Source: DAOUBP01 sp034432655
Lineage (GTDB): Bacteria; Chloroflexota; Anaerolineae; CG2-30-64-16
Reading direction: 5' to 3'
Assembly: GCA_034432655.1 (NCBI GenBank)
Contig: DAOUBP010000157.1
Coordinates: forward strand, 76,410 to 140,409
DNA: 64,000 nucleotides
In this document: piece by piece, positions 35,020-43,966 of the stretch
Numbering within the stretch: position 1 is the first letter of the stretch
How the letters are laid out: every line of letters starts with the position of its first letter
Program-made: the position numbers and the translations under genes
The notes under the pieces: generated by a model
The model's input: only the letters and a program-made list of their open reading frames with translations
Told to the model about the DNA's origin: nothing
Databases searched by the model: none

Positions 35020-36933
35020 ATGGGTAGAATCGTCGGCATTGATTTAGGCACCACGAACTCGGTGGTGGCTGTTATGGAGGGTGGGGAACCGGTCGTTATC
35101 CCCAGCGCAGAAGGATCCCGGTTGTTCCCGTCGGTCGTGGCGGTCAACCCCAAGACGGGCGAGCGCATGGTCGGCCAGGTGGCGCGGCGTCAGGCCATCA
35201 CCAATCCTGACAACACCATCTTCTCCGTCAAGCGCTTGATGGGGCGGCGCTTCAACGACCCCGAGGTGGTCAAGGCGCGCAAGGTGCTGCCCTACAAGAT
35301 TATCGAACACACCAACGGCGACGCGTGGGTGATCATGGGCGGCCGCGAGTACAGCCCGCCCGAGATCTCGGCCATGATTCTGCAGAAGATTAAGGCCGAT
35401 GCCGAAGCGTACCTGGGCGAGCCGGTCACCGAGGCCGTGATCACCGTGCCGGCCTACTTCAACGACAGCCAGCGCCAGGCCACCAAGGACGCGGGCAAGA
35501 TCGCCGGGCTGGACGTCAAGCGGATCATCAACGAGCCCACCGCCTCCGCGCTGGCCTATGGCCTGGATAAGAAGGTGGACCAGAAGATCGCGGTCTACGA
35601 CCTGGGCGGCGGCACCTTTGACATCTCGATCCTGGATGTGGGTGAGGGGGTGTTCCAGGTGCTCAGCACCAACGGCGACACCTTCCTGGGCGGCGACGAC
35701 TTCGACCAGCGCATCATCAACTGGATCTGCGACGAGTTCAAAAAGGAGCAGGGCATTGATCTGCGCAGCGACCGCATGGCGCTGCAGCGCCTGAAGGAGG
35801 CGGCCGAGAAGGCCAAGATCGAGCTCTCCACGGTGCTACAGACGGAGATCAACCTGCCGTTCATCACCGCCGACGCCAGCGGCCCCAAACACCTGCAGAT
35901 GACCCTCACCCGGTCCAAGCTGGAACAGTTGACGGCCGACCTCATTGAGCGCACCATCGAGCCGTGCCGACAGGCGCTGGCCGATGCCAAACTCAAACCC
36001 AGCGACATCGCCGAGGTCGTCCTGGTGGGCGGCATGACCCGCATGCCCGCGGTGCAAGAGGCGGTGCGCCGCTTCTTCGGCCGCGAGCCGCACAAAGGGG
36101 TGAATCCCGACGAGGTGGTGGCCATCGGCGCTGCGATTCAGGCCGGGGTGCTGGGCGGCCAGGTGAAGGATATCCTGCTCCTGGACGTCACCCCGCTGAC
36201 CCTGTCCATCGAGACGCTGGGGGGCGTGGCGACGCCCATGATCGAACGCAACACCACCATCCCGACCAAGAAGACCCAGATCTTCTCCACCGCGAGCGAC
36301 ATGCAGACCGAAGTCGAGATCGTGGTGACACAAGGCGAGCGCCCTCTGGCGCGCGACAACAAGCTGCTGGGCAACTTCCGTCTGACGGGCATCCCGCCGG
36401 CCCCGCGCGGGGTACCGCAGATCGAGGTCACTTTCGACATTGACGCCGACGGCATCCTCCACGTCAGCGCCAAGGACAAGGCCACCGGCCGCGAGCAAAG
36501 CATCAAAATCACGGCCTCCAGCGGCCTGTCCAAGGAACAGGTGGAGCAGATGATCAAGGATGCCGAGCGCCATGCCGAAGAGGACCGCAAACGCAAGGCC
36601 CAGATCGAAGCGCGCAACCGCGCGGATAACGCCCATTACCAGGTGCAAAAGTTCCTCCAAGACAACAGCGACAAGCTGTCCGACGCGGACAAGAAGACAC
36701 TCCAGGAACAGATGGACGCGGTCAAAAGCGCGCTGGATCGCAACGCCAGCACAGAGGAGCTGGAGCGCGCCACCGACCGGCTGATGGATGAATGGCAGAA
36801 GGTGGGCGCCAAGATGTACCAGGCAGCCGGCGGCCCGACCCCGCCGGGCGGTGACGGCGGGCCTTTCGGCGGCGGCCCCCAAGCCGGCCCCAGCGGCGAA
36901 GATGTGGTGGATGGAGAATATCGGAAGGTGTGA
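35020..36933 (+). CDS. dnaK: chaperone DnaK (Hsp70)
   Basis: 637 residues, full length. The ATPase domain starts GRIVGIDLGTTNSVVAV and shows VPAYFNDSQRQATKDAG, AYDLGGGTFDISIL and VVLVGGMTRMPAVQ. The linker is DILLLDVTPLTLSIET, the substrate domain follows, and the C-terminal lid ends in a Gly/Pro-rich tail. It is an ATP-dependent folding chaperone working with GrpE and a J-protein encoded elsewhere. GAAGGAG lies nine bases before the ATG. A hairpin terminator follows at 37003-37047. Confidence 0.97.
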   Translation: MGRIVGIDLGTTNSVVAVMEGGEPVVIPSAEGSRLFPSVVAVNPKTGERMVGQVARRQAITNPDNTIFSVKRLMGRRFNDPEVVKARKVLPYKIIEHTNGDAWVIMGGREYSPPEISAMILQKIKADAEAYLGEPVTEAVITVPAYFNDSQRQATKDAGKIAGLDVKRIINEPTASALAYGLDKKVDQKIAVYDLGGGTFDISILDVGEGVFQVLSTNGDTFLGGDDFDQRIINWICDEFKKEQGIDLRSDRMALQRLKEAAEKAKIELSTVLQTEINLPFITADASGPKHLQMTLTRSKLEQLTADLIERTIEPCRQALADAKLKPSDIAEVVLVGGMTRMPAVQEAVRRFFGREPHKGVNPDEVVAIGAAIQAGVLGGQVKDILLLDVTPLTLSIETLGGVATPMIERNTTIPTKKTQIFSTASDMQTEVEIVVTQGERPLARDNKLLGNFRLTGIPPAPRGVPQIEVTFDIDADGILHVSAKDKATGREQSIKITASSGLSKEQVEQMIKDAERHAEEDRKRKAQIEARNRADNAHYQVQKFLQDNSDKLSDADKKTLQEQMDAVKSALDRNASTEELERATDRLMDEWQKVGAKMYQAAGGPTPPGGDGGPFGGGPQAGPSGEDVVDGEYRKV

Positions 36934-37002
36934 GCCTGTGAAGACGTGATACGTGGTGCGTGAAGACGTGCTGCGCACTGCGCATTGCGTACTACGTCTG
37001 TG

Positions 37003-37047
37003 CGGCCCTCGGCGCGGGGATGCTCCCCGGTCGGGGGCCGTTGTTTT
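37003..37047 (+). terminator. terminator of the hrcA-grpE-dnaK operon
   Basis: CGGCCCTCGGC pairs imperfectly with GGTCGGGGGCCG and is followed by TTGTTTT. It sits about 70 bases after the dnaK stop; the bases in between are degenerate ACGTG/GCGTA-type repeats. Confidence 0.75.
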
Positions 37048-37062
37048 ATGATTTGAATTTTA

Positions 37063-37122
37063 TCAATCGAGATATGATTTTTATTGATCTCTATTGACAA
37101 AAAATTAACTTCATGCTATACT
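37063..37122 (+). promoter_or_regulatory. promoter and candidate operator of the DUF2089/YvlB-like module
   Basis: TTGACA (37094-37099), 17-bp spacer and TATACT (37117-37122) with a preceding TGC form a near-consensus promoter. TCAATCGAGAT (37063-37073) and ATCTCTATTGA (37087-37097) form an inverted repeat with one mismatch; its right arm overlaps the -35, the usual place for a repressor or response-regulator site. The surrounding DNA is unusually AT-rich. Confidence 0.7.
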
Positions 37123-37201
37123 TTCACATACAGTACACCCTAAGAGTTACCGAATACGCGATGCGAAGCACGGAATACGCAACCCACTTCCGGAGGCCAC
37201 C

Positions 37202-37594
37202 ATGTACCTGACCCCATCCAGATGCCCCGTCTGCGGCGAGACGCTGACGGTCACCCGGCTGCACTGCCGGGCGTGCGATACGGCCATCGAGGGCCGCTAT
37301 CAGTTTAGCCGGCTGGAGGCGCTGAGCACCGAACAACGCGCCTTCGTGGAACTGTTTGTGCGTTGTGATGGCAAACTGAACTGGGTTGCCCAGGAACTCA
37401 AACTCTCATACCCCACCGTCCGCGCACGGCTGGATGAAGTGATCCGCGCCATGGGATATGAGGTGCGCGAATCACCCCCGGCCGAAGAGAAACAACGCCT
37501 GGCCGAGCAGCGCCAGGCCATCCTGGACGACCTGGCGGCCGGCAAGATCACCACGGCCGACGCGATCAAACAACTGCAAAGCCTTACCGGATGA
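37202..37594 (+). CDS. DUF2089 family protein (zinc ribbon, HTH, helical hairpin)
   Basis: 130 residues. An N-terminal four-Cys zinc ribbon (CPVCGE...CRACD) is followed by a sigma-like helix-turn-helix (EQRAFVELFVRCDGKLNWVAQELKLSYPTVRARLDEV). A C-terminal helical hairpin (QAILDDLAAGKITTADAIKQL) follows, of the kind seen in YvlB/LiaX and SHOCT-like domains. Such proteins are presumed transcription regulators. GGAGG lies five bases before the ATG. It is the first gene of a unit with a strong promoter and a candidate operator, so it may control the module and itself. Confidence 0.88.
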   Translation: MYLTPSRCPVCGETLTVTRLHCRACDTAIEGRYQFSRLEALSTEQRAFVELFVRCDGKLNWVAQELKLSYPTVRARLDEVIRAMGYEVRESPPAEEKQRLAEQRQAILDDLAAGKITTADAIKQLQSLTG

Positions 37595-37631
37595 CTGCCG
37601 GCCGCATATGTCGCGTTGAAGGAGGAAAACG

Positions 37632-38888
37632 ATGAACGCCAACTTGACCTACCCTGCGGAGGGGATCAGCCGCCTGATTATCGAGCTTTTGGCGCGCGAT
37701 GCCGTGGTCCGGGGCGTGCCTGATGCCACGGCCATCCAGATCACCTGCACCGTTGCAGAACGCGGCGAGGAGCCCCGCTTCGTCTCTGAAGCCCAGGCTG
37801 TCCGGTTCAGCGGTGGGGCTGCCGTCCGCGTCCTGATCCCGGCGCACATGGCTTTGACCATTCGCGAAGCGTCGGGCGACTTGCGCCTGCAAGGCCTGGC
37901 CGGCCCTGTTGATCTGGAGGCGGTGCGCGGCGATGCGCGGCTGGAAGAGCTCGCCGGGCAGGTCCTGTTGAACCAGGCCGATGCCGACCTGCGCGTCGAA
38001 CGCGTGGCCGAGCTGCGCATCGCAGCCGGATGCCAGGGCGATGTCCGTTTCGTGGATGGCGGCCTCTTCTCCGCCGCGACAGTGGCCGGTGACCTGCGCG
38101 TGGTCAACGCCGGCCGCGTCGAGGTCGGCATCCTTCATGGCGACCTGTGGGCCGAAAAAGTCGCCGGCGCAGTAACCGTCGAGCGGGCGGCCGGAGACGC
38201 GCGGCTGAGCGACATCCACGGGCCGGTGACTTTGCAGGCCGTGGCCGGTGACCTGCGGGCGCAAGGGCTGAACGCCGGGCTGACAGCCGGCCGGATCAAC
38301 GGCGACGTGCTGCTCGGCGGGCCCTTCACTGCCGGCAGCGAGTACGCCCTGGTGGCCGACGGCGATATCCATCTGGACCTGCCCGCCGACGCCGATGCGC
38401 TGCTGGCCGTCCGGGCCGGTGGCCGTATCCGCTCTGACCTTTCTCTCACGCCGGCTGCGGATGGCACCCCCACCTTCTCGGCCACGCTGGGCCAGGGCGC
38501 ATGCCGCATCTTACTGACCGGCCGCGGGGATGTACGCATCACCCAGGAAGGCGCGCCGAAAAAAGCTAAGACCTCCTATCGCGATGAGCCGTTCACCGAG
38601 CTGGGCAACCTGGGCGAGCGCATCCGCCAACAGGTAGCCGCCTCGCTGGCGGCCGCGGGCATCAACATCGAGACAGGCGAGCGGTCCTGGTCGTGGGGCT
38701 GGAACTATGGCCGCCGTGGACGTAGCCCAATACCGCCGGAACCGCCCAGGCCGCCTTCGCCGCCCGAGCGCCCCAAAGCGCCCCCGCGCGCCACAACCGA
38801 GGAGCAATTGGCCATCCTGAAGATGGTCGAGGAGGGGCGCATCACACCGGAGGAGGCCGACCGGTTGCTGCGCGCGTTAGGCGCTTAA
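37632..38888 (+). CDS. DUF4097-type beta-helix protein with C-terminal YvlB/LiaX-like hairpin
   Basis: 418 residues. Residues about 60-300 are repeated short strands (GDLRLQGLAGPVDLEAVRGDARLEEL and so on) forming the right-handed beta-helix-like DUF4097 putative adhesin domain. A Pro-rich linker (about 355-385) leads to a C-terminal 30-residue hairpin (EQLAILKMVEEGRITPEEADRLLRAL) related to the first domain of YvlB/LiaX. There is no signal peptide or membrane helix, so the protein is probably cytoplasmic. In Bacillus and Enterococcus such proteins belong to cell-envelope stress systems. AAGGAGG lies six bases upstream of the ATG. Confidence 0.85.
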   Translation: MNANLTYPAEGISRLIIELLARDAVVRGVPDATAIQITCTVAERGEEPRFVSEAQAVRFSGGAAVRVLIPAHMALTIREASGDLRLQGLAGPVDLEAVRGDARLEELAGQVLLNQADADLRVERVAELRIAAGCQGDVRFVDGGLFSAATVAGDLRVVNAGRVEVGILHGDLWAEKVAGAVTVERAAGDARLSDIHGPVTLQAVAGDLRAQGLNAGLTAGRINGDVLLGGPFTAGSEYALVADGDIHLDLPADADALLAVRAGGRIRSDLSLTPAADGTPTFSATLGQGACRILLTGRGDVRITQEGAPKKAKTSYRDEPFTELGNLGERIRQQVAASLAAAGINIETGERSWSWGWNYGRRGRSPIPPEPPRPPSPPERPKAPPRATTEEQLAILKMVEEGRITPEEADRLLRALGA

Positions 38889-38942
38889 AGCAGCATCGGG
38901 TACAATGGTGGACAAAACAGCAACTGAGCGAGGGCACAGATC

Positions 38943-39962
38943 GTGGCATCCTATACCTTCGTCGGCGCTCGAACGCCGCGCAGCGGCCTCCAGCCGTTCG
39001 ACCCTGCCCGTCACATGTTCCAGGTGGCGGATCTGGTCGCCCAGGTCTTTGCCGCAGAGCTGGACGCCAAGGGACGCCAGGCATTGCGGGAAATGCGCTG
39101 GGTGGGCCGGCTCAGCCCGGTGATGGGCAGCATGTTGACCATGGCCCTGCTGAACGAAGATTTCACCGGCCATGTCTGGCTGGAAGAAGGCCGCGTGGTG
39201 GGCAACGTCACCCTGCAGCAGGCCGACATGTCGGGTTTCCGCTGGCGCATCAGCAATGTCGCCGTGGCGCCCTCTTACCGCGGCCGTGGTATCGGCCGGG
39301 CTTTGGTGCAAGCCGCCCTGGCCGAAATCGCCGAACGCGGTGGAAGCTGGGCACTGTTGCAAGTGCGCGCCGACAACCAAGTCGCCTATCACTTATATCG
39401 CGACCTGCGCTTCGAGGATGTCTCACGGGTCGGCCTGTGGCAGCTGACGGCCCCGCGCTGGCAGCCGGAGGAGGCGGCCGGCGACTTGAAGCTGGAACCG
39501 TTGCAGGCCCGGCACGGACGGGAATGGTTGGCGCTGGCCAGGGCAGCCCGCAGTGACCTCGCCCGCTGGTATGAAGAGGTCAGAGCCGAAGATTACGTTC
39601 TGAGCACGGGCCGGCGGCTGGGCGAGGTGTTGGGCCGGGCAGTCGGCGTGCAGGACGTGGCACGCTGGGGCGTCCGGCGGGAAGGCCGACTGGTGGCCGC
39701 CATCGAGGCCCGCACCGGGCTCTTCGCCGAGCACGACACACTGCGCTTCACCGTCCATCCTGAAGCCCGCGGGCAGGTGGAAAGGCCGCTCTTGGCCCGG
39801 GCGTTGGCCTGGCTGGCCCGGCCTGCTGCGCTGCCGGTGCTGGTCGAGCACGATGGGGAACACCGGGAGGGAGTCGCGGCGCTGGAAGAGGCAGGCTTCC
39901 GGGCCCTGCGCGATCTGATCACCATGCGCCGGGCCGTCTCGCGGGCAGACATCCGCCTGTAG
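38943..39962 (+). CDS. GNAT-family N-acetyltransferase
   Basis: 339 residues. The N-terminal half is a full GNAT domain with the acetyl-CoA-binding block VAVAPSYRGRGIGRALVQAALAE. The second half resembles a decayed second GNAT unit (LRFTVHPEARGQVERPLLARAL). The start is GTG 38943. A TACAAT about 40 bases upstream could be an internal promoter. It sits inside the YvlB/YvlD-like gene group, an unusual partner for that module. Substrate unknown. Confidence 0.85.
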   Translation: MASYTFVGARTPRSGLQPFDPARHMFQVADLVAQVFAAELDAKGRQALREMRWVGRLSPVMGSMLTMALLNEDFTGHVWLEEGRVVGNVTLQQADMSGFRWRISNVAVAPSYRGRGIGRALVQAALAEIAERGGSWALLQVRADNQVAYHLYRDLRFEDVSRVGLWQLTAPRWQPEEAAGDLKLEPLQARHGREWLALARAARSDLARWYEEVRAEDYVLSTGRRLGEVLGRAVGVQDVARWGVRREGRLVAAIEARTGLFAEHDTLRFTVHPEARGQVERPLLARALAWLARPAALPVLVEHDGEHREGVAALEEAGFRALRDLITMRRAVSRADIRL

Positions 39963-39977
39963 CTGGGAGGAGGGGAC

Positions 39978-40352
39978 ATGACGACTGCCGAAGAACGGAT
40001 GAAGATCCTGAAAATGATCGCCGACAAGCAGATTACCGCCGAGGAGGGCGCCCGCCTGTTAGAGGCATTACGCGCCGCCGATGCCGAGCCCCAAGACCGC
40101 GCGCAGCCGCCCAAGGCCCGGTGGCTGCGGGTGCGGGTCACCGAGCGCGCTACCGGCCGTGTCAAACTGAACGTGACCATCCCGATCGGACTGGTAGATG
40201 TGGGGCTGAAGATGGGCGCGCGGTTTGCGCCGGAAATGGCGGGGATGGACATCAGCGCGATCGAAGCCGCGCTGCGCGACGGGATTCGCGGCCGCATCAT
40301 CGAAGTGGACGACGAAAAGGACGATGAGCGGGTCGAGATCTTCATGGAATAG
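39978..40352 (+). CDS. small protein with N-terminal YvlB/LiaX-like helical hairpin
   Basis: 124 residues. The first 35 residues (EERMKILKMIADKQITAEEGARLLEAL) are the same hairpin as at the C-termini of the DUF2089 and DUF4097 genes in this unit. The remainder has a beta-rich segment with LRVRVTERATGRVKLNVTIPIGLVDVGLKMG and an acidic end, similar to the DUF4097/SHOCT-like proteins often found next to YvlB. GGGAGGAGG precedes the ATG. It begins 15 bases after the acetyltransferase gene and is followed 20 bases later by the holin-like gene. Confidence 0.8.
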   Translation: MTTAEERMKILKMIADKQITAEEGARLLEALRAADAEPQDRAQPPKARWLRVRVTERATGRVKLNVTIPIGLVDVGLKMGARFAPEMAGMDISAIEAALRDGIRGRIIEVDDEKDDERVEIFME

Positions 40353-40372
40353 CGTCAAGGAGAAAAGAAGCG

Positions 40373-40735
40373 ATGAGGTTTTTGATCCGCCTGTTGATCA
40401 ACGCGGCCGCGTTGTGGACGGCCAGCGCCCTGGTGCCCGGGGTCCATCACGAGGGCGGCTGGATCGCCCTCCTCTTCGTGGCGTTGGTGTTCGGTGTTCT
40501 GAACGCTTTGATCCGGCCTGTGCTGACCCTGTTGAGCTGCCCCCTGTTGATCCTGACATTAGGGCTGTTCACGTTGGTGCTGAACGCAGCCATGCTCCTG
40601 CTGACGAGCGCCGTGTCGCGCTGGCTTGGTCTGGGCTTCTATGTTTCAGGTTTCGGCGCGGCATTTTGGGGCGGGCTGGTTGTCAGCATCGTGAGCTTCT
40701 TGCTGTCCGTGTTTGTGCGGGATAGAGAAGACTGA
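40373..40735 (+). CDS. YvlD / phage holin superfamily IV-like membrane protein
   Basis: 120 residues, four membrane helices. The family blocks INAAALWTASALVPGV, LLFVALVFGVLNALIRPVL, CPLLILTLGLFTLVLNAAMLLL and the final amphipathic helix match the YvlD group, classed as 4-TM holin superfamily IV although not phage lysis proteins in this setting. AAGGAG lies about 10 bases before the ATG. Its pairing with a DUF4097/YvlB-like gene repeats the Bacillus yvlABCD arrangement and suggests a role in envelope stress or membrane integrity. Confidence 0.9.
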   Translation: MRFLIRLLINAAALWTASALVPGVHHEGGWIALLFVALVFGVLNALIRPVLTLLSCPLLILTLGLFTLVLNAAMLLLTSAVSRWLGLGFYVSGFGAAFWGGLVVSIVSFLLSVFVRDRED

Positions 40736-40748
40736 TGCGGAACAGCTC

Positions 40749-40819
40749 GGGCAGCAGAGCAGCCCTTCGGCCACGCTTCAGGACGAGGCTTAAACGTGAC
40801 GCAAGGCGCTCTGCTGCCC
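40749..40819. terminator. inverted repeat between convergent genes
   Basis: GGGCAGCAGAGC (40749-40760) and GCTCTGCTGCCC (40808-40819) form a perfect 12-bp stem with a 47-base loop between the YvlD-like and ROK genes. It could stop transcription from both sides, or it could be a repeat. Confidence 0.5.
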
Positions 40820-40838
40820 CAAACCTGCAATGCTCTCA

Positions 40839-41843
40839 TCAAGCGCGCGCCAGCCGCTGGCGCGCATAGACCGCTGCGCCCAACAGCGCAGCATGATCGG
40901 CGAGCCTGGCCGCGGCGATGGCAATTGTCCGGGCATCGCGGCGATTGATGGCGTACTGCCATGCCACCTGCCGGATCGGCTCCAGGAAGTCCTCCCCCAT
41001 GGCTTCAACCACCCCGCCGCCCAGGATCACGGCCTGCGGGTCCACGAAGTTGATCACCGAGGCCACCAGCAGCCCCAGGTAGAACTGCGCCCGGCTCATG
41101 ACCTCTGTCACCAGGGGATCGTGGCGGCGATACGCCTCGGCCAGCACGCCGCTGGTAAGGCGATCGCGGCCGTCTTTCTTGATCAGCGCCGGCACAATGC
41201 TCTCGCGCCCGGCCTTGATCCCCGCCCAGACATCACGTTCAATGGCCGTGCGGCTGGCCAGCGCCTCGGCACAACCCCGGTTGCCGCACCCACACACCGG
41301 GCCATCGGCCAGCAGGATCATATGTCCGATCTCGGCAGCGGTCTTATGGCTGCCCTGCCAGAGCTTGCCGCCCAGGACCAACCCGCCGCCGATGCCGGTG
41401 CCCACGAAAATGCCCACCACGTCATCGAAGCCCTTGCCGGCGCCCAGGGCGTGTTCGCCCAACGTGCCCAGGTTCACGTCGTTCTCGATGTACACCGGGA
41501 CGCCGCCCAGCCGCTCGCTGAGCAGGCGCGCGAAAGGCACTTCCTCCCAGCCGGCCATGTTGGGCGCATAACGCACCACCCCGGTGTCAGGGTTCAGCAC
41601 ACCCGGCGCGCCCGAGCAAACAGCCGCTACTTCTTCCAGGGATATGCCCGCATCCTTGACCGCGTCGTTGACGGTCTTGGCAATGCGGTCCACCACGCCC
41701 TCGACCCCGGCCTCAGGCTTAGTCGCCCGTTTGGCTACCCCCAGCACCTTGCCGTCGGCCGCCACCACACCGGCCAGCACTTTGGTGCCGCCCAGGTCTA
41801 CACCGATCACCGGTTTGTTGTTAGAAGCCTGTTTGCCCATCAT
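40839..41843 (-). CDS. ROK-family glucokinase
   Basis: 334 residues. The ATP-binding start is IGVDLGGTKVLAGVV; ENDVNLGTLGE carries the catalytic Asp; GTGIGGGLVLGGKL and the ROK zinc motif CGCGNRGCAEALAS are intact. It phosphorylates glucose or a similar hexose with ATP. That suits the starch-degrading enzymes in the window, whose end product is glucose, although other ROK sugar kinases look alike. The first ATG (41843) has only a weak GGGGG ribosome site. A palindrome at 41860-41886 sits just upstream. Confidence 0.9.
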   Translation of the reverse strand: MMGKQASNNKPVIGVDLGGTKVLAGVVAADGKVLGVAKRATKPEAGVEGVVDRIAKTVNDAVKDAGISLEEVAAVCSGAPGVLNPDTGVVRYAPNMAGWEEVPFARLLSERLGGVPVYIENDVNLGTLGEHALGAGKGFDDVVGIFVGTGIGGGLVLGGKLWQGSHKTAAEIGHMILLADGPVCGCGNRGCAEALASRTAIERDVWAGIKAGRESIVPALIKKDGRDRLTSGVLAEAYRRHDPLVTEVMSRAQFYLGLLVASVINFVDPQAVILGGGVVEAMGEDFLEPIRQVAWQYAINRRDARTIAIAAARLADHAALLGAAVYARQRLARA

Positions 41844-41859
41844 GAACCCCCGTCACTGT

Positions 41860-41886
41860 AGGGGCAACTCCTGCGAAGTTGCCCCT
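41860..41886. repeat. palindrome upstream of the ROK kinase gene
   Basis: AGGGGCAACT, seven bases, AGTTGCCCCT: a perfect 10-bp stem. It resembles GGGGCAACT-type intergenic palindromes spread in many Chloroflexota and cyanobacterial genomes (recalled, not checked). The rest of the gap 41887-42067 shows no gene. Confidence 0.6.
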
Positions 41887-42067
41887 GCCTGAAATATCCG
41901 CTTACGTGTCAGGCACTCTGGAAGTGCCCGGCGCGCGAGAGGTGCGAAACGCTCTGAACAGCCATCGGCAGGCACATTATAACGAGATACAAAGCTGAGA
42001 CAAAACGCGGGTCCGCGCCCGCTGTTCTCGAGCAAGCGCGGGCGTCCGGGCGGGACGGGGTTAAGGC

Positions 42068-42110
42068 ACGCAAAAGGGCCGGCCGCAGTACGCGGCACGG
42101 CCCTTCGCGT
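42068..42110 (-). terminator. terminator after the DUF35 gene
   Basis: ACGCAAAAGGGCCG pairs with CGGCCCTTCGCGT around a GC-rich loop. On the minus strand the stem ends in CCCTTTTGCG, a short U-run. Confidence 0.65.
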
Positions 42111-42127
42111 TCAAACCGATGTGGGTA

Positions 42128-42532
42128 TTACGCTGCCTGGCGCAGCGGAGGCCGGAACTTGTAACCGTAGAGGATCTGACCCTCGTCACCCTCCTGGGTC
42201 AGTTTGCGGGTGACCATCTCCACGGGCATGCCGATATGGACCTGATCGGTATCCACGTCGGTGAGCTGGGCAGTCACCATCGGGCCTTCGGCCAGCTTGA
42301 CCAGCGCCATCGTGTACGGCGCATATTCCTCAAACCCGGCCGGCGCGTTGTACATCGTAGTAAAAGAGAAGACCTCGCCGCGGCCGCTGAGGGTCGTCCA
42401 GCTTTGCTTCTCAGCAGCACAATGCGGACAGACATCGCGCGGCGGGAAGATGTGCTTATGACACGTGTTACAAATCTCGGCCTTCAAACTATAGCGCTGT
42501 TGACGCGTCCGCCAATTGCGTGGAATAGACAT
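42128..42532 (-). CDS. DUF35 zinc-ribbon/OB-fold protein, thiolase-HMGCS partner
   Basis: 134 residues. An N-terminal rubredoxin-like zinc ribbon, CNTCHKHIFPPRDVCPHC, is followed by an OB fold (GRGEVFSFTTMYNAPAGFEEYAPYTMALVKL). In archaea the DUF35 protein bridges thiolase and HMG-CoA synthase and channels acetoacetyl-CoA. The three genes are neighbours here, so the same assembly is likely. AGAGGAG lies six bases before the ATG. A 278-base gap with degenerate GCGAATCAACGAAT-type repeats separates it from the thiolase gene. Confidence 0.9.
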   Translation of the reverse strand: MSIPRNWRTRQQRYSLKAEICNTCHKHIFPPRDVCPHCAAEKQSWTTLSGRGEVFSFTTMYNAPAGFEEYAPYTMALVKLAEGPMVTAQLTDVDTDQVHIGMPVEMVTRKLTQEGDEGQILYGYKFRPPLRQAA

Positions 42533-42810
42533 GATTCACTCCTCTTTATTTCACTATGGTTTTACTCTGCAACATTCGCATTGAACGCGCAAATGTCAGG
42601 TGGCGGAATAGACTCCGCGCTACGCTTCAACCACAAAGCTGGCCTGATTGTAGCCCTGTTACCCTTTCAAAAACTGCCAGATTTGCCCGTCCCAGGTTTC
42701 ACGAATCATCTGTGATAGGTTTTGATAGGTTGCGAATCGGCGAATCAACGAATGGCAAACGGGCAAATCAGCGAATCTCGAATCTTCAATTCTCAATCTA
42801 TCTTGTGCGT

Positions 42811-43959
<1,149 letters not shown>

Positions 43960-43966
43960 TTTCCCC

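Noticed and set aside
40373..40735. Prophage remnant suggested by the holin-like gene
   Set aside because: The family includes YvlD-type chromosomal membrane proteins, the neighbours are YvlB/LiaX-like, and no other phage gene is present.
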